From contig NC_022247.1 in the NCBI RefSeq assembly GCF_000463015.1, forward strand, positions 3,472,001 to 3,536,000: DNA of 64,000 nt. Direction: 5' to 3'. The DNA is from Variovorax paradoxus B4 (GTDB taxonomy: Bacteria; Pseudomonadota; Gammaproteobacteria; Burkholderiales; Burkholderiaceae_C). The notes under the pieces are model-generated. The model searched no databases. It was not told where the DNA came from and saw nothing but the letters and a program-made list of their open reading frames with translations. The translations under genes and the position numbers were made by a program. Positions 17,606-26,172 of this stretch are shown here, piece after piece; positions within the stretch are counted from its first letter, which is position 1; each line of letters starts with the position of its first letter.

Positions 17606-19111
17606 ATGACCACCCCCACCATCCATCCCGTCGTGCTGTGTGGCGGCAGCGGCACGCGCCTGTGGCCTCTTTCGCGCAAGACCCTGCCCAAGCAGTTCGC
17701 GCCGCTGATCGGCGACAAGAGCCTGCTGCAGCTGACGCTGGAGCGCCTGTGCAGCCTGAACAGCAACATCACCTGCGTGGCATCGGAAGACCATCGCTTC
17801 CTGGTGCGCGAAGCGGTCGACGAGGCCGGCGCCACGGGCCGCCAGATCCTCGAGCCGGTGGCGCGCAACACGGCGGCTGCCATGGCCGCGGCGGCGCTGC
17901 GCGCCGGCAGGGACGACCTGCTGCTGTTCGCGCCGGCCGACCATCACATTCCCGACACGGCGCTTTTCGCGCAGACGGTGCGCAGCGGCGTCGAGGCCGC
18001 GCTGGCCGGGCAGATCGTGACCTTCGGCGTGGCGCCCAGCTTCGCCAGCACGGCCTATGGCTACATCGAGGCCGGCGCGCCCTCGGCCGACGGCCACAGC
18101 CACGCGGTGGTGCGCTTCGTGGAAAAGCCGACGGCGGCCGTGGCCGAGTCGCTCATCCTGCACGGCGGCTATTGCTGGAACGCCGGCATCTTCCTGGCGC
18201 GCGCCGACATCCTCGTTGCGGCGCTGCGCATGCACGCGCCCGACATCCTGCAGGCCTGCGAACGCGCCACCGCCGCCATCTCGGCCGACGGCAGTTTCGA
18301 CCGGCTGGACCGCGAGGCCTTCGAGGCCTGCCGCAGCGACAGCATCGACTACGCGGTGCTCGAAAAGCACCCGGGCATCTCGGTCGTGAAGTTCAACGGC
18401 AACTGGAGCGATGTCGGCAGCTGGAACGCGGTGGCCACGCTGCATCCGGCGGACGGCACCGGCAACCGCCTGAGCGGCAAGGCCAGCGCCCTGCGCTCGA
18501 GCGACACCTTCATCCATGCGCCGCATCGCCGCGTGGTGGCGCTGGGCACCAGCCGCCTGATCATCGTGGACACCCCCGACGCCGTGCTGGTGGCGGGCGC
18601 GGACTGCGCCGAGCAGGTCGGCGACGTGGTGCGGATGCTCGCCACCGAAGGCCAGGCCGAGGCCACCGAACACCGGCGCGTGGTGCGGCCCTGGGGCGCC
18701 TACGACAAGCTCGACTTCGGCGAGCGCTTCCAGGTGAAGCGGCTCACCGTGAAGCCCGGTGCCAAGCTGTCGCTGCAGATGCACCACCACCGCGCCGAGC
18801 ACTGGATCGTGGTCCAGGGCACGGCCAGGGCCACCTGCGACGGGCAGGTCAGCCTGGTGCGCGAGAACGAATCCATCTACCTTCCGCTGGGCGCCATCCA
18901 CCGGCTGGAGAACCCGGGCAAGACGATGCTGGAAGTGATCGAGGTGCAGACCGGCGGCTACCTGGGCGAGGACGACATCGTGCGCTTCGACGACACCTAC
19001 GGCCGCTGCCCTTCGATCAAGACGCGCGGCGATGCGGCGGAGCTGCCGCTGCCCGATTCCGCCATGCCCGCCGAGGCCGATGCCGTGCCGCAAATGGCCC
19101 CGATCCCGTAG
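17606..19111 (+). CDS. manC: Mannose-1-phosphate guanylyltransferase / mannose-6-phosphate isomerase (bifunctional)
   Basis: This 501-residue bifunctional enzyme makes GDP-mannose. The N-terminal nucleotidyltransferase carries GGSGTRLWPLSRKTLPKQF (about 13-31), EPVARNTAAA and FVEKP. The C-terminal cupin isomerase carries VRPWGAYDKLD, PGAKLSLQMHHHRAEHW (metal-binding His) and LGAIHRLENPG. Length and order match CpsB/AlgA/XanB. GDP-mannose feeds GDP-fucose synthase and possibly mannosyltransferases. AGGA lies 7 bases before ATG 17606. Confidence 0.96.
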   Translation: MTTPTIHPVVLCGGSGTRLWPLSRKTLPKQFAPLIGDKSLLQLTLERLCSLNSNITCVASEDHRFLVREAVDEAGATGRQILEPVARNTAAAMAAAALRAGRDDLLLFAPADHHIPDTALFAQTVRSGVEAALAGQIVTFGVAPSFASTAYGYIEAGAPSADGHSHAVVRFVEKPTAAVAESLILHGGYCWNAGIFLARADILVAALRMHAPDILQACERATAAISADGSFDRLDREAFEACRSDSIDYAVLEKHPGISVVKFNGNWSDVGSWNAVATLHPADGTGNRLSGKASALRSSDTFIHAPHRRVVALGTSRLIIVDTPDAVLVAGADCAEQVGDVVRMLATEGQAEATEHRRVVRPWGAYDKLDFGERFQVKRLTVKPGAKLSLQMHHHRAEHWIVVQGTARATCDGQVSLVRENESIYLPLGAIHRLENPGKTMLEVIEVQTGGYLGEDDIVRFDDTYGRCPSIKTRGDAAELPLPDSAMPAEADAVPQMAPIP

Positions 19112-19143
19112 CCTGACGCAGCCATCACGTAGCATCCGCCCCC

Positions 19144-19428
19144 ATGAGCTACACAGTGAACCTGATCGATTTCCCCGATGCACCGGCCGACGTCATTTCT
19201 GCGGCCGAGGCGCGCTTCCGCCGCGAACTCGACAAGCTGCTGGGCGACGGCGTGGGGCCGGCGCTGAAGGCTTTCGAGAACGCCAGCGAGTCGAGCGCCG
19301 ACGAGTTCACCAAGGACGACGTCGCGTTGGCGGCAAGCTGGGCCAAGGCCTACGCCGCCGCCAAGACGGCGGGCTTTCGCGCGCTGGGCGAGGCCGACGA
19401 AGCCTATTTCGAAGTTCGGCTCGACTGA
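19144..19428 (+). CDS. Small acidic protein of unknown function
   Basis: This 94-residue soluble acidic protein is rich in Ala, Glu and Asp and predicted mostly helical; it has no signal peptide or recognised motif. It starts 32 bases after manC in the same direction and could be co-transcribed with the following lipoprotein gene. Coding is supported by regular high-GC third positions and an Ala/Asp/Glu-rich composition like its neighbours. I do not recognise a family. Confidence 0.6.
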   Translation: MSYTVNLIDFPDAPADVISAAEARFRRELDKLLGDGVGPALKAFENASESSADEFTKDDVALAASWAKAYAAAKTAGFRALGEADEAYFEVRLD

Positions 19429-19448
19429 CGGGCGCGAGCAGGGCCTCC

Positions 19449-20057
19449 ATGACGAAGCTCTGGCCTGCCCTGCTGACCGCCGCCCTGCTCTCGGGCTGCG
19501 CCGCGCCTTCCGTCACGCCCGCACCCACGCCCGTGCCGGCGGTGCCGGCGGTGCCGGCTGCCGGCGCGGTGACGTGGCAGTACGTGCGCTCGACCTGGCA
19601 CGAGGCGCGGCAGCCGGGCCTGGGCATCAGCCACCGCTACCAGAGCCGCGTGGGCTGGATCGACGTCTACCTGTACGACCTGAAGCAGGGCCACTGGCAG
19701 GCGGGCGTCGACGATCCGCGCTTCGACGCGCAATTCAAGTCTTCCGTGGAAGAGGTCCGGCTCGCGAGCGCGAGGGGCCTCTACGCCGAAGTGGAGGTCG
19801 GCCCCGTCAGCGACGTGCGGATCGAGGGGCAGGACTTTCGCCGCGTGAGCTTTCGCATCGTGCACGCCGTCACGCGCAAGGCCTACGAGTCGTTCACCTT
19901 TCTCACGGCGCGCAACGGCCGGCTGCTGAAGTACCGCATGTCGTTCGACGCGCCGGCACCGGCCGACGTGGATGCCATTGCCCGCGAATTCATCGAGCAC
20001 GACCTGCGCAGCGGGCCGGACATGCCGAGGGCCGCGCAGCCGCTCTTCGACACCTGA
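19449..20057 (+). CDS. Putative lipoprotein of unknown function
   Basis: This 202-residue protein has a lipoprotein signal: MTKLWPALLTAALLSGC (lipobox LSGC, Cys at 17), then a Pro/Val repeat linker (PTPVPAVPAVPA) and a globular domain of about 150 residues. I do not recognise the domain. ATG 19449 is chosen because the signal peptide begins there. It follows the small acidic gene by 20 bases; a LexA box lies 30 bases beyond its stop but faces the next gene. Confidence 0.7.
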   Translation: MTKLWPALLTAALLSGCAAPSVTPAPTPVPAVPAVPAAGAVTWQYVRSTWHEARQPGLGISHRYQSRVGWIDVYLYDLKQGHWQAGVDDPRFDAQFKSSVEEVRLASARGLYAEVEVGPVSDVRIEGQDFRRVSFRIVHAVTRKAYESFTFLTARNGRLLKYRMSFDAPAPADVDAIAREFIEHDLRSGPDMPRAAQPLFDT

Positions 20058-20086
20058 GCCCGGTGCGCCACGGCCTTGCGAAAATA

Positions 20087-20102
20087 CTGTTTTTTTATAC
20101 AG
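20087..20102. promoter_or_regulatory. LexA (SOS) box
   Basis: The sequence CTGTTTTTTTATACAG is an exact CTGT-N8-ACAG LexA operator with an AT-rich core. It lies 51 bases upstream of the small + strand gene at 20154; the only gene on the other side is a convergent-end lipoprotein. A TATA-like core inside the box may be part of the promoter -10. It matches the second box at the imuA promoter. Confidence 0.8.
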
Positions 20103-20153
20103 TGTTTCCTCTAGAATTACTCGTCTCCAAGAGCAAACATTCAAGGCGACACC

Positions 20154-20384
20154 ATGACCCCCGCCAGCCCGCCGGCGCCCTCTGCGCGAATCCTGTTTTT
20201 CTCGCCGCTGCGGCGCTCGCAGCCGCGCCAGCCTGTGGGCCGGATCTCGACCTGGCCCTTTCGCGTGGCCACGGAAAAAGACCGCGACGGCGGCAGCATC
20301 CCTTTCGACGGCAATGACGTGCGCCTGCATGCGGCGCGCGTGCTGCGCACCACGGCCGAGCACTGGTGGCCACCGGCCGGCTGA
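20154..20384 (+). CDS. Small LexA-boxed protein of unknown function
   Basis: This 76-residue, basic, Arg/Pro-rich protein has no signal peptide or membrane helix. AAGG lies 7 bases before ATG 20154 and a perfect LexA box lies 51 bases upstream, so expression is expected on DNA damage. I recognise no domain; the second half (RVATEKDRDGGSIPFDG, then VRLHAARVLRTTAEHWW) looks folded. A five-copy heptamer array starts three bases after the stop. It converges with the gene at the end of the imuA-imuB-dnaE2 cassette. It could be a small checkpoint or repair accessory factor; that is speculation. Confidence 0.5.
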   Translation: MTPASPPAPSARILFFSPLRRSQPRQPVGRISTWPFRVATEKDRDGGSIPFDGNDVRLHAARVLRTTAEHWWPPAG

Positions 20385-20386
20385 GC

Positions 20387-20421
20387 GCGAATGGCGAATG
20401 GCGAATGGCGAATGGCGAATG
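20387..20421. repeat. Five tandem copies of the heptamer GCGAATG
   Basis: Exact tandem array of five 7-base units (35 bases) between the stop of the LexA-boxed gene and the stop of the minus-strand PD-(D/E)XK-like gene. A heptamer array changes frame on gain or loss of one unit, but here it lies outside both genes. Confidence 0.9.
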
Positions 20422-20426
20422 GGAAC

Positions 20427-21365
20427 CTACGCGCCCTCGTGCGCGCCGGGTTCGCCGAGCAGGTCCTGCGCGTCGTCGTCGAAGCCCGCAATGGGCTGGG
20501 CCTTGGCAAGCGCGAGCCACACGCCGAACGGAATGCGGTCGAAGGCGCGATGCACGGCGGCGCGCGCCACCACCAGCCGTTCGCCTTCGAGCACCAGCAC
20601 GCCGCACTCCGGCGGAATTTCGTCGGGCGATGCAATGCAGCGGCCGCGTGCATCGTTGCCCAGCACATACCAGCACTCGCCCCCCAGATCGAGGTAGGCC
20701 GCGCGCTTGTCGGGCTTGCGCAGGTCGCCCAGCAGATCGCCGCGGCTCACCTTCACCTCGTGCACGACGGGATGCGCATAGGCCTCGACGCTGGTATTGC
20801 GGATCGAGAACACATCGGGCCGCGCAATGCACCAGCGCGGCTTGCCGCCTTCCTCGAGCGGCGGCAGGCGCGCCCGCAGGCCGAGGCCGCGCCAGGCAAT
20901 GCGGCCGCCGCGCGTCATCTCGCGCGCCACGCGCTCGACCAGTGCCTCGTGCGGCGAGAGCACCGCGCGGTTGATGGTGAGCGTGGTGGCGATGCGTGCA
21001 ATGCCGGCGTCGGTCACGCGCAAGGTCTCGTGGCCGTGCGGCGTGCGCACGCGTTCGAGGAAACCGCCCGCCAGCAGCTCGACCTCGATGGCGTCGCAGC
21101 AGGGCCAGCCCGCCGAACGGTAAATCTCGCGCAGCCGCCGCGCATGCAGTTTTCCGAACGGCACCTCGCCGGCCCTCTGCATGGGTGGCTCCACCACGGG
21201 CGGCGGAAAACCCGGATCGGTGAACGGTGGCTCCACGGGTGGTGGATCGCCCTCGGGCGGAGGCCCGGGCGGCGGTGGCGGCGGCATGGGAATCGGCACG
21301 TCCGGTGCGGGCGGCGGCGGCCCGATATGCGCGACAACGGCGGGAACAAGGGCGAGTGCGGACAT
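20427..21365 (-). CDS. Winged-helix plus PD-(D/E)XK-like protein (MmcB-like) with proline-rich N-terminus
   Basis: As given it has 312 residues: about 60 Pro-rich residues, a winged-helix-like segment (LHARRLREIYRSAGWP, ELLAGGFLERV, LRVTDAGIARI), then a fold resembling MmcB/restriction-like nucleases: RPDVFSIR, then HEVKVSRGDLLGDLRKPDK (candidate Asp and Glu-x-Lys metal residues), then GGECWYVLG. MmcB of Caulobacter is an SOS gene in the PD-(D/E)XK superfamily. It lies 69 bases after dnaE2 on the same strand, so it may be the fourth gene of the SOS cassette. ATG 21365 lacks a Shine-Dalgarno; ATG 21182, with GGAG 6 bases upstream, would give 251 residues without the Pro-rich part. Confidence 0.62.
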   Translation of the reverse strand: MSALALVPAVVAHIGPPPPAPDVPIPMPPPPPPGPPPEGDPPPVEPPFTDPGFPPPVVEPPMQRAGEVPFGKLHARRLREIYRSAGWPCCDAIEVELLAGGFLERVRTPHGHETLRVTDAGIARIATTLTINRAVLSPHEALVERVAREMTRGGRIAWRGLGLRARLPPLEEGGKPRWCIARPDVFSIRNTSVEAYAHPVVHEVKVSRGDLLGDLRKPDKRAAYLDLGGECWYVLGNDARGRCIASPDEIPPECGVLVLEGERLVVARAAVHRAFDRIPFGVWLALAKAQPIAGFDDDAQDLLGEPGAHEGA

Positions 21366-21434
21366 GGGGGAAACAGGTTAGCGAAAAGTCGTGGTGTGCG
21401 CGAGACATTGAACGATCGGTTGCATTCGATGCCA

Positions 21435-24400
21435 TCAATGGAAGTCGCGGCTGGTGTTGCTCAGCGCCAGCCGGCCCATGAGCGGCGTCAGGTCCTTGAA
21501 GCCGGTGGCGATCAGGTGCTGCACCTTGCCGCCGCTGTCGTCGTCGCGCTGCCAGGTGCCCTGCACCGCGAGCAGGTGCGACTTCAGGAGCGGCTCGCGC
21601 CAGGCCTCGATGACATGGTTCCAGACGATGACGTTGACGTTGCCGGTCTCGTCCTCGAGCGTGACGAAGATGGTGCCGTTGGCGGTTCCCGGGCGCTGGC
21701 GGCCCTTGACGATGCCGCAGGCACGCGCGGTCTGGCCGCTGGGCAGCGCGCGCAGCTGCTCCGCGCTCATGAGCTTCATGCGCGCCAGGCGCGAGCGCAG
21801 CAGCGCAAGCGGATGGCGGCGCAGCGTGAGGCCGAGCGCTGCGTAGTCGCCGACGATCTCCTCGCCCTCGGGCGCCGCGGGCAGCAGCAGGACCTGCTCA
21901 TTGATCGGCACGCCCTTGAGCAAGGCCGGCGAGTGGTCACCCATGCCGCGGGTGGCGGTGGCGTCCCACACCTGCTGGCGACGGTGGCCCGAGAGCGACA
22001 TCAGCGCATCGGCCGCGGCCAGCGCCGCCATGTCCTTGCCGTCGAGCTCGGCGCGCAGCGCGAGGTCTTCGGTGCCGGTGAAGGGTGCTTGCGCGCGCGC
22101 TTCGAGCAGGCGCCTGGCGCCCTCCTTGCTGAGGCTTGAAATGCGGTTCAGGCCGAGCCGCACCGCGGGCTGGTCCTCGTTGCCGAGGCGATCGGCGTAG
22201 CGCGCATCGGTGCCCGCAGGCATGCGTGGCGCATCGGGGGCGCGTGCTTCGAGCGTGGTGTCCATGTCGCTGCACGCGACATCGACCGGCCGCACCTCGA
22301 CGCCATGCCGCCGCGCATCCTGCACCAGCTGCGAGGGGCTGTAGAAGCCCATGGGCTGCGAGTCGAGCAGCGCCGCAAGGAAGCAGGCCGGCTCGTAGTT
22401 CTTGAGCCAGCTGCTCACGGTAACCAGCAAGGCAAAGCTCGCGGCGTGGCTTTCGGGAAAGCCGTAGTCGCCGAAGCCGAGGATCTGCTTGAAGATGGCC
22501 TCGGCGAACTCGGCCTTGTAGCCGTTGTCGGTCATGCCCTTCACGAGCTTGTGGTGGAACTTCTCGAGGCCGCCCTTGCGCTTCCATGCCGCCATGGCGC
22601 GTCGCAGCTGGTCGGCCTCGTCGGCCGTGAACCTGGCCGCGATCATCGCGATCTGCATCACCTGCTCCTGGAAGATCGGAATGCCCAGCGTGCGCTCCAG
22701 CGCGGGCTTCAGTTCTTCCTTCTCGTAATGGATCGCCAGGCCCTTGGCCACCCGCTCGCGCTGCTTGAGATAGGGATGCACCATGCCGCCCTGGATGGGC
22801 CCGGGCCGCACGATCGCGACCTCGATCACCAGGTCTTCGTAGCTGCGCGGCTTCAGGCGGGGCAGCATCGACATCTGCGCCCGGCTCTCGATCTGGAACA
22901 CGCCGATGGTGTCGGCGTCGCAGATCATGTCGAACACCTTCTGGTCGTCGTTGGGGATGTGGTGCATCTGCACCCTCCCGCCGCGCCAGCGGTTCATATG
23001 GTCGAGCCCGCGCCGTATCGCGCTGAGCATGCCGAGCGCGAGCACGTCGACCTTGAGCATGCCCATGGCTTCGAGGTCGTCTTTCTCCCACTGGATGACG
23101 GAGCGATCTTTCATGGACGCCTTCTCGACCGGCACCAGCCGCGTGAGCCTGGTGTGCGTGAGCACGAAGCCACCCACATGCTGGCTCAGGTGGCGCGGAA
23201 AGCCCTTGAGCCGCTGCGTCATCTCGATCCATTGCACCAGCTTGAGCTCGTCTTCCTCCACGTCGACGCGCGCGGCCGCCTTGAACAACTGCTCGCCCAG
23301 CACGGTGTCGTCGAACCAGTAGTGGTCCTTGGCGAATTCGTCGATCAACCGTTCGTCGATGCCCATGGCCTTGCCCACGTCGCGCAAGGCGCTGCGTGAG
23401 CGGTAGCAGATGACGACGGCCGCGATGGCCGCGCGATCGCGGCCGTATTTCTCGTAGATGTACTGGATGACTTCTTCGCGCCGCTGGTGCTCGAAGTCGA
23501 CGTCGATGTCGGGCGGCTCGTGGCGATGGCGGCTCAGGAAGCGCTCGAACAGCAGGTGGCCTTTTTCAGGGTCGATCGCGGTAATTCCGAGGCAATAGCA
23601 GACCGCTGAATTGGCCGAGGAGCCGCGGCCTTGGCAAAGGATCTCCTTCGACTTGGCAAAACGCACGATGTCCTCCACGGTCAGGAAGAACATCTCGTAT
23701 TTGAGATCAATGATTAATTGCAGCTCTTTATGCACCTGCATGCAAACGTTCGCGGGAATGCCCGAGGCATATCTTTCAAGCGGGTACTTTTTGAGCGCGC
23801 CCTCCCACGTCTTGCGCACCAGCGTCTCGGCCGGCGTCTCGCTGGTTCCCACGGTTTCGAGCGGGTACTTGTAGTTCTCGCGGATCACCTCCGGATCGAA
23901 CCGGCAGCGTGCGGCCACCACCAGCGTGTTCGCGAGCATCCGGGGCAGATAGAGCTCGGCCAGCCGCAGCCGCTGCCGCAGATGCCGCTCGGCATTCGAC
24001 TGCAGCGCAAAGCCGCACGCGGCCACCGTCTTGCCTTCGCGCACGGCCGTCAGCACGTCGTGCAGCGGCTTGCTCGAACGCGCATGCATGTGCACGTCGC
24101 CGGCCGCCACCAGCGGCACGCCCGCCTGCTCGCCCGCCTGCATCAGCGCGACGAACCAGAGGTCGTCGTCGAGCTCGTTGAGCATTTCCACGGCCAGCCA
24201 CAGGTTCCCTGCGTAGAGCGCCTTGGCGGCCATCAGGTCTTCATGCAGCGTGGCCGCGTCCACGGCGCCGCCCGGCTCCCGGTGCGGCACGAAAAGAACC
24301 TGGCAGTCCTGCAGCGAGGCCACGTCGCTGTCCTCCCAGCTCACGCGGTATTCGCCCTTGGGCAACTCGGTGTTGCGCGCGGCGGTGATGAACTCGCACA

Positions 24401-24830
24401 GGTTGCCCCAGCCCTCGGTGCCGTTCGCGATCACCACCAGCCTGAAGCGCTCGAAGCGGAACTCGCTGCCGAACAGCAGCCGGAAACCGGGGTTGCGCGG
24501 GATCTGCGCTTCGTCGGGATGCTCGCGCTCGTATTCGTCGAGCTTGGCCGGCAGTTCGCGCAGGCAGACGTGCGCGCGCACGATGCCCGCCACCGAGCAC
24601 TCGTCGGTGATGGCCAGGGCCGTGTAGCCGAGCTGGTAGGCACGCTCGACCATCTCCTCGGGCGTCGAGGCGCCGCGCTGGAAGCTGAAGTTGGTGAGGC
24701 AATGCAGCTCGGCATAGTCCGGCAGGCGCGGCAGCCCTGGCAGCTCCTGGCTGGACCGCGCCCGCTGCGGCAGTGCATGCACCTTGGCCGAGTTGCGCCC
24801 GCGCAGCTGCTTGTCGCTCAGGTCAGGCAT
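21435..24830 (-). CDS. dnaE2: Error-prone DNA polymerase III alpha subunit DnaE2
   Basis: This 1131-residue C-family polymerase performs translesion synthesis with ImuA and ImuB. The N-terminal PHP domain begins AELHCLTNFSFQRGAS; the palm carries PDIDVDFEHQRREEV near 435-450 (catalytic Asp pair) and a further Asp at KVDVLALGMLSAI; a helix-hairpin-helix region and an OB domain (GIVKGRQRPGTANGTIFVTLED) follow. The DnaE2 length and its place after imuB separate it from replicative DnaE1. ATG 24830 overlaps the imuB stop, so the two are translationally coupled. Expression should follow the LexA box before imuA. Confidence 0.96.
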   Translation of the reverse strand: MPDLSDKQLRGRNSAKVHALPQRARSSQELPGLPRLPDYAELHCLTNFSFQRGASTPEEMVERAYQLGYTALAITDECSVAGIVRAHVCLRELPAKLDEYEREHPDEAQIPRNPGFRLLFGSEFRFERFRLVVIANGTEGWGNLCEFITAARNTELPKGEYRVSWEDSDVASLQDCQVLFVPHREPGGAVDAATLHEDLMAAKALYAGNLWLAVEMLNELDDDLWFVALMQAGEQAGVPLVAAGDVHMHARSSKPLHDVLTAVREGKTVAACGFALQSNAERHLRQRLRLAELYLPRMLANTLVVAARCRFDPEVIRENYKYPLETVGTSETPAETLVRKTWEGALKKYPLERYASGIPANVCMQVHKELQLIIDLKYEMFFLTVEDIVRFAKSKEILCQGRGSSANSAVCYCLGITAIDPEKGHLLFERFLSRHRHEPPDIDVDFEHQRREEVIQYIYEKYGRDRAAIAAVVICYRSRSALRDVGKAMGIDERLIDEFAKDHYWFDDTVLGEQLFKAAARVDVEEDELKLVQWIEMTQRLKGFPRHLSQHVGGFVLTHTRLTRLVPVEKASMKDRSVIQWEKDDLEAMGMLKVDVLALGMLSAIRRGLDHMNRWRGGRVQMHHIPNDDQKVFDMICDADTIGVFQIESRAQMSMLPRLKPRSYEDLVIEVAIVRPGPIQGGMVHPYLKQRERVAKGLAIHYEKEELKPALERTLGIPIFQEQVMQIAMIAARFTADEADQLRRAMAAWKRKGGLEKFHHKLVKGMTDNGYKAEFAEAIFKQILGFGDYGFPESHAASFALLVTVSSWLKNYEPACFLAALLDSQPMGFYSPSQLVQDARRHGVEVRPVDVACSDMDTTLEARAPDAPRMPAGTDARYADRLGNEDQPAVRLGLNRISSLSKEGARRLLEARAQAPFTGTEDLALRAELDGKDMAALAAADALMSLSGHRRQQVWDATATRGMGDHSPALLKGVPINEQVLLLPAAPEGEEIVGDYAALGLTLRRHPLALLRSRLARMKLMSAEQLRALPSGQTARACGIVKGRQRPGTANGTIFVTLEDETGNVNVIVWNHVIEAWREPLLKSHLLAVQGTWQRDDDSGGKVQHLIATGFKDLTPLMGRLALSNTSRDFH

Positions 24831-26172
24831 AGAACCCCTGCAGGTACCAGCGCACCTCGCCCGGAGAAAAGCGCGCCGAGGGCCGCTCGCGAAAGACCCA
24901 CACCAGGCCGGCCTCGGGGCTTTCCGCCACGTAGTAGTCGCGCATCGCGGGCTGGCCGCCGTCCTCCTTGCCGCCCCACCAGCCCGCCTCGATGCGCTGC
25001 GGCCCGACCAGCTTGCGCAGCGGACCCCGATAGCACGGGCGCTCGCCATCCATCTCGAGCAGCAGGGGTTCGGGCAGCAGCCACGGCGGGTAGATGGCAT
25101 CGGGCTGCGAAGCCGCGGCCTTCGCTTCCCTGCGGGCCTTGTCGGGCGGGGCCTTGTCCTGCTGCAGCGCGGGGCGCCAGGCCTGCTTGCGCTCGGGCCG
25201 GTGGTCGGCCTGCGCCGCGGGCACCACCACCTGGTGCGCTCCGAGCCGCACGCTGAGCCGCTCGACCATCTCGTGCAGCTTGTCGCCCTTGCGGTTGTCC
25301 TCGGGCAGGAAGCTGGTGCTGGCGCCGGCCCATGGATCGGTTTCGAGCGTGCGCAGCGCGAGCCAGCTCGCGGGCGCCGCGAGCGTGGTGAGAGCCAGCT
25401 TTTCGGACAGCAGTCGGCGCAGGTGCGCCATGTCCTGCGTGGGCTCGGCCGTGCGTACGGTGACCTGCTGGCGCGGCGGCAGGTTCACGCCGTTGAAGCG
25501 CTTGAGGTCGAGCGTCCACTGCAGTTCGAGCGCGCGCGCGCCGCGCTGGCGCGCGCGCAGCCAGATCTGCAGCGCCGTGAGCAGGCGGTTGGCCGACCAC
25601 ATCAGCTCGGGCGCCGTCTCGGCCAGCGCGGGCAGCTCCAGCTTCTGCTCGAACACATCGGGCAGCGTGAGCCAGCCGTGGCTTTCGGGGCGCAGGCCCC
25701 AGGCGATGTCGAGCGCTTCGCGCAGCGCCGCGCCGAAGCGCCGCGTGAGGCCGCCGCGCGGCAGGGCCGCCACCTCGCCCCAGGTGCGGCAGCCCAGGCG
25801 CGCGAGCAGGTCGAGGTGTTCGCGCGCGGCGCTCAGGGTGTCCAGCGGCAGGCCGGCCGGCACGTCCTGGGGCCGTGGCTCGTCGCGCTCGAACAGGCGC
25901 AGCCGCGCCAGCGCGATCAGGCTCGTGGCGCCCTGCGCGCCCAGCATGCGCACGTCGGGCGCGGGGTTGGAGGCGACCAGCTGCCGCATCAACTGAAGCC
26001 GCCCGCCCCACAGCCGCTCGCAGGCCGAGACCTCGAGCATCAGCGCCTCCTCCTGCCAGGCGACGTGCGGTGTGTAGTGCAGTGCCCACCAGCCCAGCGC
26101 CTCGGGCGTGGGCAGGGTCGGCGCTTCGGATGCATCGGTTTCAGGCAACCACTGCAATGCGATCCAGTGCAT
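24823..26172 (-). CDS. imuB: ImuB, catalytically inactive Y-family polymerase homologue
   Basis: This 449-residue Y-family-like protein bridges ImuA, DnaE2 and the beta clamp in SOS mutagenesis. The N-terminus MHWIALQWLPE lacks the acidic residues of active Y-family enzymes, and LEVSACERLWGG stands where SxDE would be, as expected for ImuB. A HhH segment (LARLGCRTWGEVAALP) and a little-finger-like region follow. QKLELPAL near 172-179 could be the clamp-binding motif. It overlaps imuA by 32 bases and dnaE2 by 8. Confidence 0.94.
   Translation of the reverse strand: MHWIALQWLPETDASEAPTLPTPEALGWWALHYTPHVAWQEEALMLEVSACERLWGGRLQLMRQLVASNPAPDVRMLGAQGATSLIALARLRLFERDEPRPQDVPAGLPLDTLSAAREHLDLLARLGCRTWGEVAALPRGGLTRRFGAALREALDIAWGLRPESHGWLTLPDVFEQKLELPALAETAPELMWSANRLLTALQIWLRARQRGARALELQWTLDLKRFNGVNLPPRQQVTVRTAEPTQDMAHLRRLLSEKLALTTLAAPASWLALRTLETDPWAGASTSFLPEDNRKGDKLHEMVERLSVRLGAHQVVVPAAQADHRPERKQAWRPALQQDKAPPDKARREAKAAASQPDAIYPPWLLPEPLLLEMDGERPCYRGPLRKLVGPQRIEAGWWGGKEDGGQPAMRDYYVAESPEAGLVWVFRERPSARFSPGEVRWYLQGFYA

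Noticed and set aside
15410..19183. Minus-strand open frame of about 1250 codons opposite wcaI, the response regulator and manC
   Set aside because: Same shadow effect of high third-position GC; it has no domain pattern and the + strand genes have clear motifs.
20387..20421. Possible CRISPR or iteron array
   Set aside because: Only five contiguous 7-base units with no spacers, no cas or rep genes nearby; a simple tandem repeat.
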